Shown here piece by piece: positions 45,479 to 57,581 of a stretch of DNA of 64,000 bases (the first letter of the stretch is position 1; each line of letters starts with the position of its first letter). This DNA comes from Coniferiporia sulphurascens (lineage: Eukaryota > Basidiomycota > Agaricomycetes > Hymenochaetales > Hymenochaetaceae): the NCBI GenBank assembly GCA_002794785.1, contig NBBA01000004.1, positions 1,240,001 through 1,304,000 of the forward strand, given 5' to 3'. The position numbers and the translations under genes were made by a program. Below the pieces are notes generated by a model, which was given only the letters and a program-made list of their open reading frames with translations, did no database searches and had not been told where the DNA came from.

Positions 45479-46487
45479 TTATGCCTGACCCGGACCAGCG
45501 GCCATCTCAACGAATTGAGAGCGCACGCTCTTTATGAAGGAGAAGAGGTCGCGTGTTTTATTCAATTGGTCAACGAGTAGGGGTATTGTCGGGATTGGCG
45601 GTGTCGTTAGAGGGACTAGGGAGAAAAGGGTAAGTGTGAGATACAAGGACAATGATGCGCACGGGGAATACGCGAACTCACCTTTATAAAGACGTGTCGA
45701 CGCGTCGACGACGATGCTAAATTCGCGTTGGAGCTCGGCGGGGTCGATGTTCATAAAGCGGAAGAGAAGTTTGTCCTCTTTGAGTTTATTAGTCAGTGAT
45801 AATAATTACAGTGTATTTCCAATAAGGCTGGGATATAGTACTCACGTCCAACACCCTCCATCACGAACTGCAGTCGATTTTCACAATCTCGCAGTTCCGG
45901 AGACACTCGTGACGCATGTTTGTCGAGGGTGGTCATATCCTTGTGCTTGTCTGCGGACTTCACGTTTAGCTAAGGACTTTCTGAGGGACGAATGGCCAAC
46001 TCGCCTTTACGAAGGGTATTAACCTCGACGGTGTACTGGTCGATCTCGACGTCAACGGACGCGCACTTCTCCTTAATGGACGCGAATTGGCGCTTGAGCT
46101 CTGCGACGGCCGTCTCTGCCTCTCTCCTCTCGTTTTGTTCACGCTCCAGCACTGTATCCGCCTACGCTCAGACCTCATCCACATGTTGCCTAGAAACTAC
46201 CAGAAGCCATACGCACCCTCCATAAGCTCGATCTCCTTCAGCTTACATGCAGTGATCTCCGTCTCTGTCTGCGTCTTCTTCTCCGCAATGCGCTTGAGCT
46301 CCGTAGCATGGCGTACGCGGCGCTGGCCAATCTCATCGAGTGCGCGCGAGGAGTAGGCAGCAACGGCCTTAAGGAAACGGCGTGTGGTCTGCTCGAACTC
46401 CTTTATGCGCAAGTCGACGACGGGCTGCTGCGACTCGAGGATCGCGCTGAGGTCTATGGGACGCGGGTTCACAGCGCTGACCGACAT
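45479..46487 (-). CDS. SPC25: kinetochore protein Spc25
   Basis: Minus-strand gene starting MSVSAVNPRPIDLSAILESQ. A long coiled coil follows (VRHATELKRIAEKKTQTETE; NERREAETAVAELKRQFASI; EIDQYTVEVNTLRKGE). The C-terminal globular part has LLFRFMNIDPAELQREFSIV, VDASTRLYK and DQLNKTRDLFSFIKSVRSQF, matching Spc25 of the Ndc80 complex, which links spindle microtubules to kinetochores. Several introns are required, including one within the coiled coil near 46150-46200. Length is about 240 residues, usual for the family. It is a housekeeping gene inside the otherwise metabolic 41-57 kb stretch. Confidence 0.85.
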
Positions 46488-47141
46488 ACTTAGTCAGTAT
46501 GAGTGTGCTGAGAATGATGAGGAGAGTCCGACTCGGAAAAGGCGTGGCTCGAACGTTGAACCGAGTCCGTGTTGCGACCGCCGGGACGCGCTGAACCTGG
46601 CGTCATGTGACAGAGTATTGACGTTACGTAATATCAAGCACCAATAGCAACTTGTTTGTGAGGTGCGTATCTTTCTTTCACCGAATCACATTAAATTCGT
46701 GGTCTTAGACTCGTCGTATAGACCAGCCGCAACCAATACTCACACTCACCGTCTTGGCAGACAAAGGGAATATTCTACCATTTCGCATTCAGATTCGGCT
46801 GGGGAAAAGGCTATGACCCTGTGAACCCGCAATGCATGTCCGTGTCTCAGCCGTTCCTTTTTTTTTCTTTAAAAAAAATACAAGACCAGGGGACTCATAT
46901 GGTGATGTTGTCAATACTGGTTAGGCTGGGCGCTAGTGAATGATGCGCGCAGCTCTGGATAGCCATCGAGTACAGTAGCAGCGCACACGGCGACTCGCGG
47001 ATCCTGCCGCTTAAGCTTGTATTGAGTAACTATAAAGTCCGTGCTGATTTTCCCAAGGCCAATCACTGTCTACACAACATTACCCTACTTTTCTCATCAA
47101 CTCGTCCGCTACGTTGGTCACTCGAAGTATCCTGGTTGGAA
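46488..47141. other. divergent intergenic between SPC25 and dioxygenase
   Basis: About 650 bases with both promoters. A T-run and A-run sit at about 46858-46880. No gene or RNA seen. Confidence 0.5.
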
Positions 47142-48126
47142 ATGGAACTCGCCCCATCTTACCCCGTTTCATATCTGACTCTCTTCAAGACTGGGATCAG
47201 ACTACTCGCAGTGGTTTCCACCTATGAGAATCCCCTTCTGTGGAGCATGTGGCTGGGCAAGCGCAACAAACAAGCCGATATGGAGGGTATGCACCGAGCC
47301 GTATTTTCCAGTGTTTGTAATTTTTTTCTTAGAATATGCTATGTTTCAGGGCCGTTTTATGTCATTGGTGCGCCTGATAGACAGATCGAGAAAGGAAAGG
47401 CGGTCATCGCTTCTCCCGACCTCCTGAAAAGTAAGACAAAGGACAGCTTTTCATTATGGACAAGGCGAATTAACATTCTCATAGAATTCGTTCCATTTCT
47501 CGCTACTGTGCGCATTCTTTCTCCGGATGGAAGCCCCATTCCAGGCGCTTCGATAGACTGGTGGCAGGCCGACACCGAGGGAAATTATTATTTCTCGTCT
47601 TATACACTGCGTGGCCGTGTCACAACCGATGAAAACGGATGCGCGGAGGTGCTTTCCATACCCCCAGGTGCTTATGGCCCCGAGATCGCCAAGCGCGCGG
47701 GTCATTTTCACTTGTGCGTGCGACCCCCACCGGGAGGGGAGGGAGGGGCCAATTACGACGAGCTAACGACGCAGCTGTATGTGTGCGAGGCAAATGACGC
47801 TAGCGCGATGTCGTTGGACCTGTGCGTGTATATCGCACCTCTGGATTGCGGAAGCCTCGCTGCTGATGACAACCTACTTTAGCGTCAACTACATGCGCAA
47901 GGTGCGTGAGACCAACATGGTCCATGCGTGGAGCGTATCGTCCGAAACGACAGCCGACGGGGGGTCGTATATGGACCTGCCCGAGCTTGCGCCCGATGAT
48001 TTACTTACAAGAGAGCGAGTCGAGTGGTGGAATGCAAAGATCGCACAGGCAGGTGAAGATGATTTAAAGATTGCTGCTGGTGCGAATGTGGAGATCCGGT
48101 TGAACGCAAAGACTACATGGTTTTGA
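47142..48126 (+). CDS. intradiol ring-cleavage dioxygenase (catechol-type)
   Basis: Four exons; ATG chosen at 47142 (MELAPSYPVSYLTLFKTG). The core reads EGPFYVIGAPDRQIEKG, LSPDGSPIPGASIDWWQADT, GNYYFSSYTLRGRVTTDENG, PPGAYGPEIAKRAGHFHLCV and YDELTTQLYV. Comparison with catechol 1,2-dioxygenases places two tyrosine ligands in GNYYF and GAYG and two histidines in GHFHL, so the Fe(III) site appears complete. The reaction cleaves catechols between the two hydroxyls. There is no obvious signal peptide, so it is probably cytosolic. The frame is open upstream of the ATG, so an earlier exon is possible. It sits between terpene synthases and next to the fusion gene, but a role in terpene tailoring is only a guess. 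Confidence 0.85.
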
Positions 48127-48617
48127 GTCTTCACTTTGCCTCATGTCTGCCTAAGTATATGCGGATTTCGCGTCGATGTATCATTGGTTTTCAGGTTGTA
48201 ACGTAATCGGTAATGATATATACTTATTTATTTATGTTCCAAAAGGGAAGCAGTGCTCGTTACTTCAAACTCCCCTCACTCCGGCAGTATTGCCTAAACG
48301 GTACATTCCAAGTCGTATATATTGAGTCACTGAGACCTTTAAGCAAAATAAGACATAATCGAGGGACAGAGAGGTATTTACGTCTTAGAATCGCAATCAC
48401 CTTTCCTTTCAACATACCTCGTAATAATCCGAAGGGAGAATCTACTTTTCTTGGGTTTTCAAGTGGTTGTACCCGAAAGTGTAATTGTCGGCTATATCGG
48501 TTCAGATGAGCACGCAATCTGAGTCGCGCGACTATTTCCTTACTTGCGGAAGATGGTTGAGCTGCGCCGAGGAAACCCGCTACTTTTCATTCCTTCCTCA
48601 TTACCGTCAGCAGCACC
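48127..48617. other. intergenic between dioxygenase and fusion gene
   Basis: About 490 bases with the promoter of the cystathionine beta-lyase/mevalonate kinase gene. Small open frames are not supported. Confidence 0.5.
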
Positions 48618-51600
48618 ATGGCATTCCAGGCTGATCTCCCTACACCAGGGCCCGAGTCGCCGCGAGCGGAGCGCAAGCCATACCGCTTTGCGACACTGTG
48701 CGCAACGGTCGAGAACCCCGACATGAAGGATCAGTATGGCGCGAGTTCAGTGCCCATCTATCAGACCGCAACTTTCAAAGGGATTGCAGGAGAGTACGAC
48801 TACACTCGAAGCGGGAACCCGACAAGGAGCCACCTCGGTGAGCAGCACTGAATAGCGGCGTAAGGCATGCACTCATACAGGAGATCAATTGTCTTGTTGT
48901 GCCGGATGACTCGACTACCGACAGAGCACCACCTGGCAAAGATATCGTCTGCGGAACACGCATTCGCCGTGTCATCTGGCATGGCAGCGATGGACGTCAT
49001 TACACGTCTGCTCAAGCCCGGCGATGAAGTTATCGCGGGAGACGACCTCTATGGCGGAACTAACCGCCTCCTTGGTTACCTCAAGTCGCACGGCGGTGTG
49101 ATCGTGCACCATGTAGACACCACCAAAGCAGAAAGTATTCACCCGCATGCTAAGGCTGGAAAGACTGCTATGGTCCTACTTGAGAGTCCAACAAACCCCT
49201 TGCTCAAGATCGCGGACCTTGCAAAGATTGCGGCAGACGTGAAGGAGCGTGCCCCGGGGGCAATCATTGTTGTCGACAACACTATGATGAGCCCTTACCT
49301 ACAAAGGCCACTCGAGCACGGCGCAGATATTGTGTATGATAGCGCAACCAAATATCTCAGTGGACACCACGACCTCATGGCAGGCATCATTACTTGCAAC
49401 CGGGACGATATTGGAAAGGTAGTGCAATTGACATTCTTATTACGTCCTTACTAATCTACTAATTTAAAATTAGCAATTGGCATTCACCATTAACACTATC
49501 GGCAACGGACTTTCACCGTTCGATTCCTTCCTGCTATTGCGCGGAACCAAGACCCTAGCCGTGCGCATGGACCGCCAACAAACGACGGCGATGGCTGTCG
49601 CGACGATGCTCGAGCGCTTAGGATTCACTGTACATTATCCGGGACTTAAAAACCATCCTGGACGTGAGATCCACGAGAGAATTGCAAGTGGTGCGGGTGC
49701 CGTGCTAAGCTTTACAACTGGGGACAAGGCCCTTAGTGAGCGCATCGTTGGTGCGACACGTTTATGGGGCATTAGCGTGAGTTTTGGTTGCGTGAACTCA
49801 CTTATCAGCATGCCCTGCGTCATGTCGTAAGCATTTTCCAGGTCCGCTTGTTCAAATTCACACTTGGCTCACGTTTTGATATCCATGAAGGCATGCATCT
49901 ATCGATGCCGCTACGCGTGCTGAGCGTGGCCTTCCTGAAGACCTCATCCGTCTTTGTGTGGGAATTGAGGATTCCGTGGATCTTCTCGATGACCTTGAAC
50001 GTGCCCTTCTCGATGCGGGTGCTATATCCCTTGAACAGGGTATTGATGGACATCACTACGTCCGTGCCTCTTTGAAACGCGAGGGGCATGCAATCAGTCG
50101 GGCAGTTGAGAAACTTGCGTTTAACGAGACTGGGGAGCGGTCTAAGAATGGGAGGGAATGGCTTGTAAGCGCGCCAGGCAAGGTCATTTTGTTTGGTGAG
50201 CACGCCGTTGTGCACGGAGTCGTAAGTCCAATTTAGCACATTCGGCCTACCTTGTTTAGTGATAACTGGATTTTTCAACAGACCGCTTTAGCAGCTTCTG
50301 TTGATCTGCGTTGCTACGGTTTGACCTCGCCACGATACGACAAAAAGGTATCGGTCCGGTTCGCCGACCTCGGGGATTATCATCATGAATGGAATATCGA
50401 AAGTTTGCCATGGGACGCCGCCTCGCCTATTCCACCGGGCGCTCGCCACGCTGAAACGCTCGATACGAAGCTCATCGAAGCCCTCTCTGCGCGCAGCATC
50501 CCGATTTCAACGCATGATGCTCCCGCTGCTCGTAATGCCGCGCTTACTTTCCTCTACCTCTACATGACTCTTGCGCACGACGAAGGTACACGTCCAGCGC
50601 TTCATTTCAGCGCTCGCAGTATGCTCCCGGTTGGCGCGGGTTTGGGTTCTTCCGCATCATTTTCCTCATGCGCTGCGAGCGCCTTGTTGCTTGTTCTGCG
50701 ACGAGTCTCGGTACCCCCACTCCCTGCGCCCAGCTCCGAACCGACATCTTCAGGAGAGCCTGGCCATGTGCATGTCAGTCATCAGGGTCGCCGCGCGCTC
50801 CCTTCGGATCTAGCGGAGGAGATCAACCGGTGGGCATTTGTCGCGGAGAAGGTACTTCATGGGAACCCGAGCGGCGTGGATAATTGTGTGTCGGTGTTTG
50901 GAGGCGGTCTTGCGTATACCCGCCCAGGCTTTGGAAAGAAGGATGGTATGGAGCCAATTCATGGGTACGTGTTTGATGAGGTTATCATTTGCGCGCCTTT
51001 TTTTAATTATGAATTAGGTTCAAGTCTCTTCGCTTCCTACTCGTCGACACAAAGGTACCAAGAGATACAAAGGCCCTCGTGGCGGGTGTGGCGCTTAAGA
51101 AGCAAAATGTCCGCGTCTTCCATTTTAAATCAAGATTTTGAGGCTTACATTCTTAATGCACAGGAACCCGAGCACGTTGGAAATTTGCTTACGCTGATCC
51201 AGAACATCAGTGACGAGGCCCGTCGCATTCTTGCTGATCAGGAACTGTCACGGGAGACACAGCTAGACGGAGTCGGCGTACGTTTATTCCCGAATTTCCG
51301 GACAGATGCCATTCTGACAAGAAATGAACAGAAATTGATTCTTGAAAATCACGCTTACCTGCGTGAGCTGGGAGTATCACACCCTGCGCTTGAAGCTATC
51401 AAGTTAAAGACCTCGACGTATGATTTGAACACGAAGTTGACCGGCGCCGGAGGAGGCGGATGCGCAGTCACTTTGGTCCCTGACGGTGCGTGGTCTCCTC
51501 GTGTTTCATTTTGCATCACGCCACATTCGGTTTGACTCGTGCTAATCGGTGGTCCTCAGGCTTTCCGGAGAGCAAATTGAAACAACTGATGGCTGATTTA

Positions 51601-51855
51601 CGTGGAGATGGCTATGAGCCGTACTTCACATCCGTCGGGGGGTCCGGGATTGGAATTTTATCCCCGTATGGTACGGCCAACAAGCCTAGCGCGTACGATG
51701 TCCTTGCCACGCCGCCGGAAACCCCCAACGACTCGGGGGAACTAGCCGAAAGCTCCCCATCTTATTCAACGCCGCTGCAACATACTTTCCAAAACATCTC
51801 TGCCGGTGAATTTGTGGCCTGGGCGGAGGAATGCGGCAGATGGCTCTACGTTTGA
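48618..51855 (+). CDS. cystathionine beta-lyase fused in frame to mevalonate kinase
   Basis: Eight exons (48618-48837, 48925-49418, 49474-49826, 49891-50221, 50282-50964, 51018-51108, 51164-51485, 51560-51855) give 929 residues. Residues 1 to about 425 are a PLP trans-sulfuration enzyme: YDYTRSGNPTRSHLE, SSGMAAMDVI, DDLYGGTNRLL and DSATKYLSGHHD with the PLP lysine near residue 216. Residues from about 445 are a GHMP kinase: SAPGKVILFGEHAVVHGV, LPVGAGLGSSASFSSCAAS, HGNPSGVDN and KLTGAGGGGCAVTL, as in mevalonate kinase. The join lies inside exon 4, which runs from the end of the lyase to HAVVHGV with no stop and no in-frame methionine, so the kinase has no start of its own. Lyase: cystathionine to homocysteine. 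Kinase: mevalonate to 5-phosphomevalonate. Only a short segment, VGVRLFPNFRT, is atypical. Confidence 0.88.
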
Positions 51856-52714
51856 GATATGCACTGAATCAGTAAATTAATTCTGATCCAGCGCAATGTA
51901 AAGCAGTGGTGATCCGTAATTTTTTTCGTTCAATCTTTTTTTTGAAATTTGTAATTCCTCAATTGTTCAGATGTACTGTATTGGATATTCGCCGCGGCCA
52001 TTGCCACGTGAATGAAACCCGCCGCCGCCGGGTAAATTGTCCTCCCTGAAGCCCCGAGAAATGCTTGATCCATGATTTCGTACAAACCTGAGGTATGCTC
52101 CTAAAAGTTCGCAAGTGCGATCTCCTGTCTCCCGCGAGCCAGCACCTTTCTGCAGGATATGTCACGCGAACTGCCCCTTCCCGAAGAATTCGAAAGAGAA
52201 GCATCAAACGGCTATCGTCTATTTGCTTGACGATCGATGATCGACGATGATCGACACAATCATCAAAGGGTTTCTTGAATCTGCACTTGAATGACTCAAT
52301 TTGCAATTCCTGCGCCCGTAGATTTCTATCAATAAAATCTGCACAGAACCGGTGCTTTCATATGAAGGGGGGGCTGTCCTAGCTCCCCGCAGGGGTGTGT
52401 CCGACATCACCGCCCGCCACCGTGACTCGGGCATACGGGCAGGCAATGACAAAGCACTCCGAGAATACGGCACAAGATGCGGAATGAACACACTGCCCAA
52501 CGTAAGTTGGAAAAATTATAATTAAAGTAATGGCTACATGGGGTGCTGAAACAGCGGTAAATAACAAGGGCGACTGGAAGTCCATCCGAGGGGATTACAA
52601 ATAAGTCGGTTCAAGAGGCGAGTCTGGGAAATAATTTTACATGGAAACAATAATAAAGTTTTTGCACTAGCGATGTCCGAAAAACGCCTTCACTCCAGTC
52701 ACGTAGTAGAGTTT
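51856..52714. other. intergenic between convergent fusion gene and terpene synthase 2
   Basis: About 860 bases of 3' flank. It contains short GATCGA repeats at about 52228-52253. No gene recognised. Confidence 0.5.
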
Positions 52715-53852
52715 TTAGGCATGCACCTGTTCGGCGAGTTCGACGACGAGGGTCTGTCTGACTTTCTCGTGATCTTTCCCGAAGTAACGTTTCGTGGAAA
52801 AACTCCAATGGATGTTCCCAACGATCCACGTCTCCAAAGCCGAGATAAAGAGATACACACTCTCATCGACCTTCTCTCCGAAGGAGGGTAGAATTTCCTT
52901 GTCGGCGGCAAAATCTGAAATCAGCGATCTGAATTCCTCTCCGATGAAATCTATTGTCTCCTGCAGCGAGAGGCCCTTCTCCTTCATGATGACAGTGACA
53001 ATGTTCGAACAGGAGTGCCCTTCCCTCGCTTGTTCCATGTTATATGAGTATACGTCCTAATTTCATATTAAGTTAGCTGGTGCTTGCGGGTTCTGCGACG
53101 GAAAAGCTTACGTTTGCTAGAGCAATCATGTCCACAGCTCCATAGAACATCTGCGTGAAGGTTGGATCGGCGAAGACTTCGTTGGGAAGGTCGAAGCCGA
53201 AGCAATATTCGAAAAGACTAAAGCAGAGGCGCAAGGCGATGTTCTCCCTGCGAAGCAGTCTGTACTCTTCAAGGCCCAAGACCTCGCCCCGTTCGCGGAG
53301 TTCGGCTTCGCGGCAGACAGCGTCAATGTACGCCCTACAGCTGTCCACCAAGCGCACCATGGACCGGGGTCCGATTTTAAGAAGCAGACGTGCGCGGAAG
53401 CTTAATTACAGCGAAGTATGAGCTTCGTTACACGAGAAGAAATATCCGGAAAGGACGTACTCTGCAGTCATGCGCGATATAATCGAGCCATCGCAAGGCT
53501 TACCAGCCAAGGTCTGCAGGAACGACGCCATAGTTTCCCGTGCGTCGGCCCCAGTTTGATCGTCAGTGATCTCATCCAATGCGAAGAGGAGGCTGATGAA
53601 GTCCAGGCAGGTCCTGAACTCGTCGTAGCCAGCATAGGGGTATGTGTATCCCACAAGCAGATTGGCGTTGGAGTGAATAAACATTGTACGCTTGCGCGGC
53701 GTGAGGACCTGGAAGCTGTCGAACCAGGCAAGAGACTCTGCACCCGCCTCCTTGTAACAAGGATTAAGGGACGGAGGGTATTGGCACATGGAGAGAAAGT
53801 CGGGAATCCTGAATGTAACAGGAGAGGATGAGGATGAGGATGAGGATGACAT
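52715..53852 (-). CDS. sesquiterpene synthase 2 (Cop-type)
   Basis: Three exons with introns 53401-53460 and 53057-53111; 340 residues. It starts with a poly-Ser run, then FRIPDFLSMCQYPPSLNP. The aspartate motif is LDEITDD and the second metal motif is NDVYSYNMEQAREGH, again split between N and D by an intron. The C-terminal pair is FSTKRYFG. All catalytic signatures are intact, so it should cyclise farnesyl diphosphate; the product is unknown. It is closer to synthase 3 than to synthase 1 around the second motif. It is convergent with the mevalonate kinase fusion gene. Confidence 0.92.
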
Positions 53853-55422
53853 CTTGAGTGCGGAGGGAGTTCGGTGTGGTGAATGATGGATCTACAAGTG
53901 AATAGCCAACGGCTTTATACTCGGATTTCGAATACGACAGTACCGATGAAAGATGACATCGGGTAATTACGCGGACTTGACCGGGAGGCTCTAAACGGCT
54001 TGTTCAGAGAGTGTCTGAGAAGCTTGATGTAAGTATGTGACAAATCTTCCGTTCCTGAGACCACAGACGAAATGTGGATGGCAGTGCGTGCCACTACGAT
54101 GATGATTGTCTCGAAAAAGCCGGTTGGTTAAGGATCCCGGCACCATACGCCGTCATCTCCGGAACCCGGCGTTTAAGCATGGCCAATTACCTTGAGTCGT
54201 CCCCGCCGACCCAAGAATCCTCGCGCAGCCAAAGCGCCAGTGTTGGCCGGGAAGTAGACCAGACATCTAGTTGATTTAACCGAAATGTAATTATTGGAAT
54301 CCACGCCGAGATAATGGAATGCAAATTGATGATCAAACTGCGCAGGTTTGTTTCTTCCGATCGCATCTGAAATACCTATATCCGTCGGATGTCATGTAGT
54401 CTGTGAAGCCTGCCGAAAGCGAGGTGTTATAATTAATTTTAATTTAAAAATGACGGGACGGGGAAGAACACGCAGATCCTGCCGGATTGCCGATCGCGCG
54501 GGTGGTGGTAGGGCAGACGTACAGTCATATCCCGACATTTTTCAATTGTCCGCCCTGCAACCCCCGCCGGGGTCGGTGTGGCGAAGGTTGCTGTGCATAG
54601 GAAACTGAAGGGCCCGAGTCAGGCGTCGGCGATCGAGTCAGGGGAGCACGTAAGCATGGGCGGGCATTGTCTTCTCCGAGCATGCACGCGTAAGCGCTGT
54701 CGGGATTCCCGGAAACTTGATAATCGACATTCTTGGAATCTAGGGAATTGGGCTGCCAGCCGGCGTGCGCCTTGAACAAGTACAAGGTGGCCATAGGCGG
54801 TGTTTGATGAGGCACGCGTTCACTTTTGATTTGTCAATCTATCTGTATTTGGTATTTGCTTACGGCGTGTGCATGGCTCAGGCACTTGCTGTCTGAACCG
54901 TCTGGTGGGTAAAGTAAAATGGAAAAAAAAAAAGATCCTGGTCCCGACTCCGGGACACAATACGTTATGGTCGTCTCATCAACAACACCGTACGTATTAA
55001 CTGGACGTCTCCGCATGCTCAGGCGACCGCCACCTGGAAAGTCAGATCGGAGCTCGCCGGTATTAATTTTATCACGTGACTTGCGGGGGCCACCGGCATC
55101 GTAAGCACTGAAGTGTTATAGAGCTGCGGCGGGAACGGGCGGCGGGAACGGCGTTTTCAGGCCTTCAGATAAATCTAGCTTAGACCAACATTATATTGCC
55201 CATGTTTGATCAGACGCTTCGTCAGAGAACCACAACGTATTTGAAGTCAGAATAATTGAGTATCATGAGTTACACAACCCGGGTTACATATATCAGACGG
55301 TCATGGGAGACATCAATAAAGATTGAGAATACAAGACCATCTACATTCGAGGACAGCGTGTTTATCAGTGGCGCTGGATCGCCTTTCCGCTATGCCCGGC
55401 AATCCCAGGCATTTCCCGCGAA
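53853..55422. other. intergenic between terpene synthases 2 and 3
   Basis: About 1.57 kb between tandem minus-strand synthases: the synthase 2 promoter and the synthase 3 3' flank. I see no cytochrome P450 or other tailoring gene here and no repeat shared with the flanks. Confidence 0.5.
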
Positions 55423-56587
55423 TCAGAATGTTTCGCCGCGCCCCAACAACCTCACGGTATGTGTCTTTTCGACCTCTTTCCTGTCCGGCCCGAAGTATCT
55501 CTGTGTCTCAAGGGAGAACTGCAAATATCCCGCAATCCAGTCCTCCATGCCGGAGACATAGTCCCTTACATAAGCGTCCACGGTCGCCCCAAACGACGGA
55601 AGAGCCGCTTTGTCCGCGATAAACTGTGCAAGAAACGCCTGGAACTCGGCCCCGACGTAGTCGATAGCTTCCTGGAGGGCAATTCCCTTCTCCCTCATCA
55701 CCACGGTGATAATGTTCGAGAGCGAATGGCCCTCCCTAGCTTGTTCCATGTTGTAAGAGTGGAGATCCTATTTGGCAAACGTAAGGGTAGGTACTATATC
55801 AGCCTATAAATATATAAAGTCAGCACTTACATTCGCCCACAGTATTATGTCCAAGCCGGTGTTGTACAATCGCTTGAAGGTAGGGTCCTCGATGACTTCG
55901 TCAGACAGCTCAATGCCAAGACAACACTCAATCATATCGAAGGCAGGCTTAACGGCGCCATTCTCCCTGCGGAATATCCGGTATTCTTCCGAAGACAGTA
56001 TCGTTTGGCTTTCTCGGTGTTCGGCCTCTATGACAACGGCGTCCATGTAGTTCTTGTAATTTGTCAGCAGACGATTGAGGCTCCTTTTATGTGGACCGAA
56101 TTGCTCGATTAGTCGCGCTCGAAACCTAGTAGAAAATAGTTATAATCAGCGGTATCACGACTTGCGACACTTTAAAAAAAAGGGTTCAACACCGAAAACA
56201 CCAAATAGACACGTACGCGGCAGTCATCCGGGATACAGTTGAGTTGTCGCATTGTTCGCCGAGCAGCGTGCGAACGTAGTGGCCCATGGCCAGACGGGCA
56301 TCTGCGCCGCTCTGTGTATCACTGATTTCGTCCATGCCGAAAAGAATACCCAGAAGGTCAGATCCTAGCCTGTACTTCCCATATGTGGCAAATGGAAATA
56401 TATAGGCCGCCATGAGAGGTACGTTTGTTTTTACGAAAAACGCATGAGTCCTGTCACCGAGAATATTGTAGCTGCTGATCCAAGCAGTAGATTCGTCTCC
56501 CACTTGGTTGTATAAGGGATTTTGAGAACACGAAAATGGACACAGAGAGCACATGTCGGGGAGCTTTATTTCGACGGGGGAGTTCAT
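55423..56587 (-). CDS. sesquiterpene synthase 3 (Cop-type)
   Basis: Three exons with introns 56126-56216 and 55768-55830; 336 residues. It starts MNSPVEIKLPDMCSLCPFSC. The aspartate motif is MDEISDTQ and the second is NDLHSYNMEQAREGH, split between N and D. The C-terminal pair is LETQRYFG. Intron positions equal those of synthases 1 and 2, showing common ancestry. The third aspartate position after DEISD is Thr instead of Asp, which is outside the strict D(D/E)xxD requirement. It should be an active farnesyl diphosphate cyclase, product unknown. Confidence 0.92.
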
Positions 56588-57581
56588 CTTGGTGGCTGTC
56601 TGAGGATTGGATGGTGCGCGATCTAGTTTGGAGATGGACCCCAGCAGCTTGTGGACGCAGATTAAATACCCAGTCGTACAGACAGCTTACATGAAATATC
56701 AGAGTATCTCCATAGGTTTGAGGCCGGAGTATCATATGTGCCGGTAGTGGTTCACTTTATACCCCAATGGGTGAGCAATTCCTCCTCCCTGGACCGCAGA
56801 ATGTCGCGTGTTCTGCTCTTAGACTGAAAATTGGGAGTAAGCATTACTGTTGTAGAAAACATGTACCACTGGCGCCAATCCAATGTCGACACCATCCCAG
56901 ATGAAACAAGGTCATTCCGTTTCAGACGGAAAAGGTCAACTGCAATATATGTCCATTTCACACGATAGTGAGGATTAAGGCAGGTCGATTGCTGAGAATA
57001 TTAGAACGATCAAAGTAAAATGGGACCATACACGCCACATGAATTTCTCGTCGGAAATTCGAATATTTGTCATAACAGATGCGATAGCGCAGCCGCTGTA
57101 CTGCACATGCGATCAGCACACAGCATGTGACCAGCAGCCAGCGGATTTAACACACCAGCAAGTCGACCGGAAGAGTACTGCCTCGGGGTTCACAGCCTTC
57201 CTAAAATAAAATAGGCTGCGGCCCGAGCGGAACGTTTGTGAGCATTTAGCAAGACGGCTTCACGCAGGCGGATATTGGTATGTACGGACTTCCGTTCATT
57301 CGGCGGATAAATCGCATTGGTCCGAAGACAAAGGATCGGGTGGGAACTCTGGCCATATTTCCTGGATCCCGCTTTGATGCCTGGAAGCAAAAAAAAAAAT
57401 CAGGACACAAGATATACGCACATTTTTCGATGTTGTCCCCGCAGCACCAGGGAAGTCCCGCCTCGGCGCTATGCAGCTTCCTGCAACGAGCAAAAAAGAA
57501 ACAATTATTATAACCATACAATAAACAACAACAAGGAGTGCGATTCAATGCACATAAATGGTGCCCCATTGACCTATGATA
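56588..57581. other. intergenic between terpene synthase 3 and dolichol kinase
   Basis: About 1 kb holding the promoter of synthase 3 and the 3' flank of SEC59. Short open frames are not supported. Confidence 0.5.

Noticed and set aside
50090..50180. Separate start codon for mevalonate kinase
   Set aside because: The ATGs in this interval (for example in GGCATGCAATC and GAATGGGAGGG) are out of frame with SAPGKVILF, and the frame has no methionine before it.
51286..51309. 24-base intron inside the mevalonate kinase part
   Set aside because: It would tidy the atypical VGVRLFPNFRT segment, but 24 bases is too short for a spliceosomal intron; the frame is open, so it is kept as coding.
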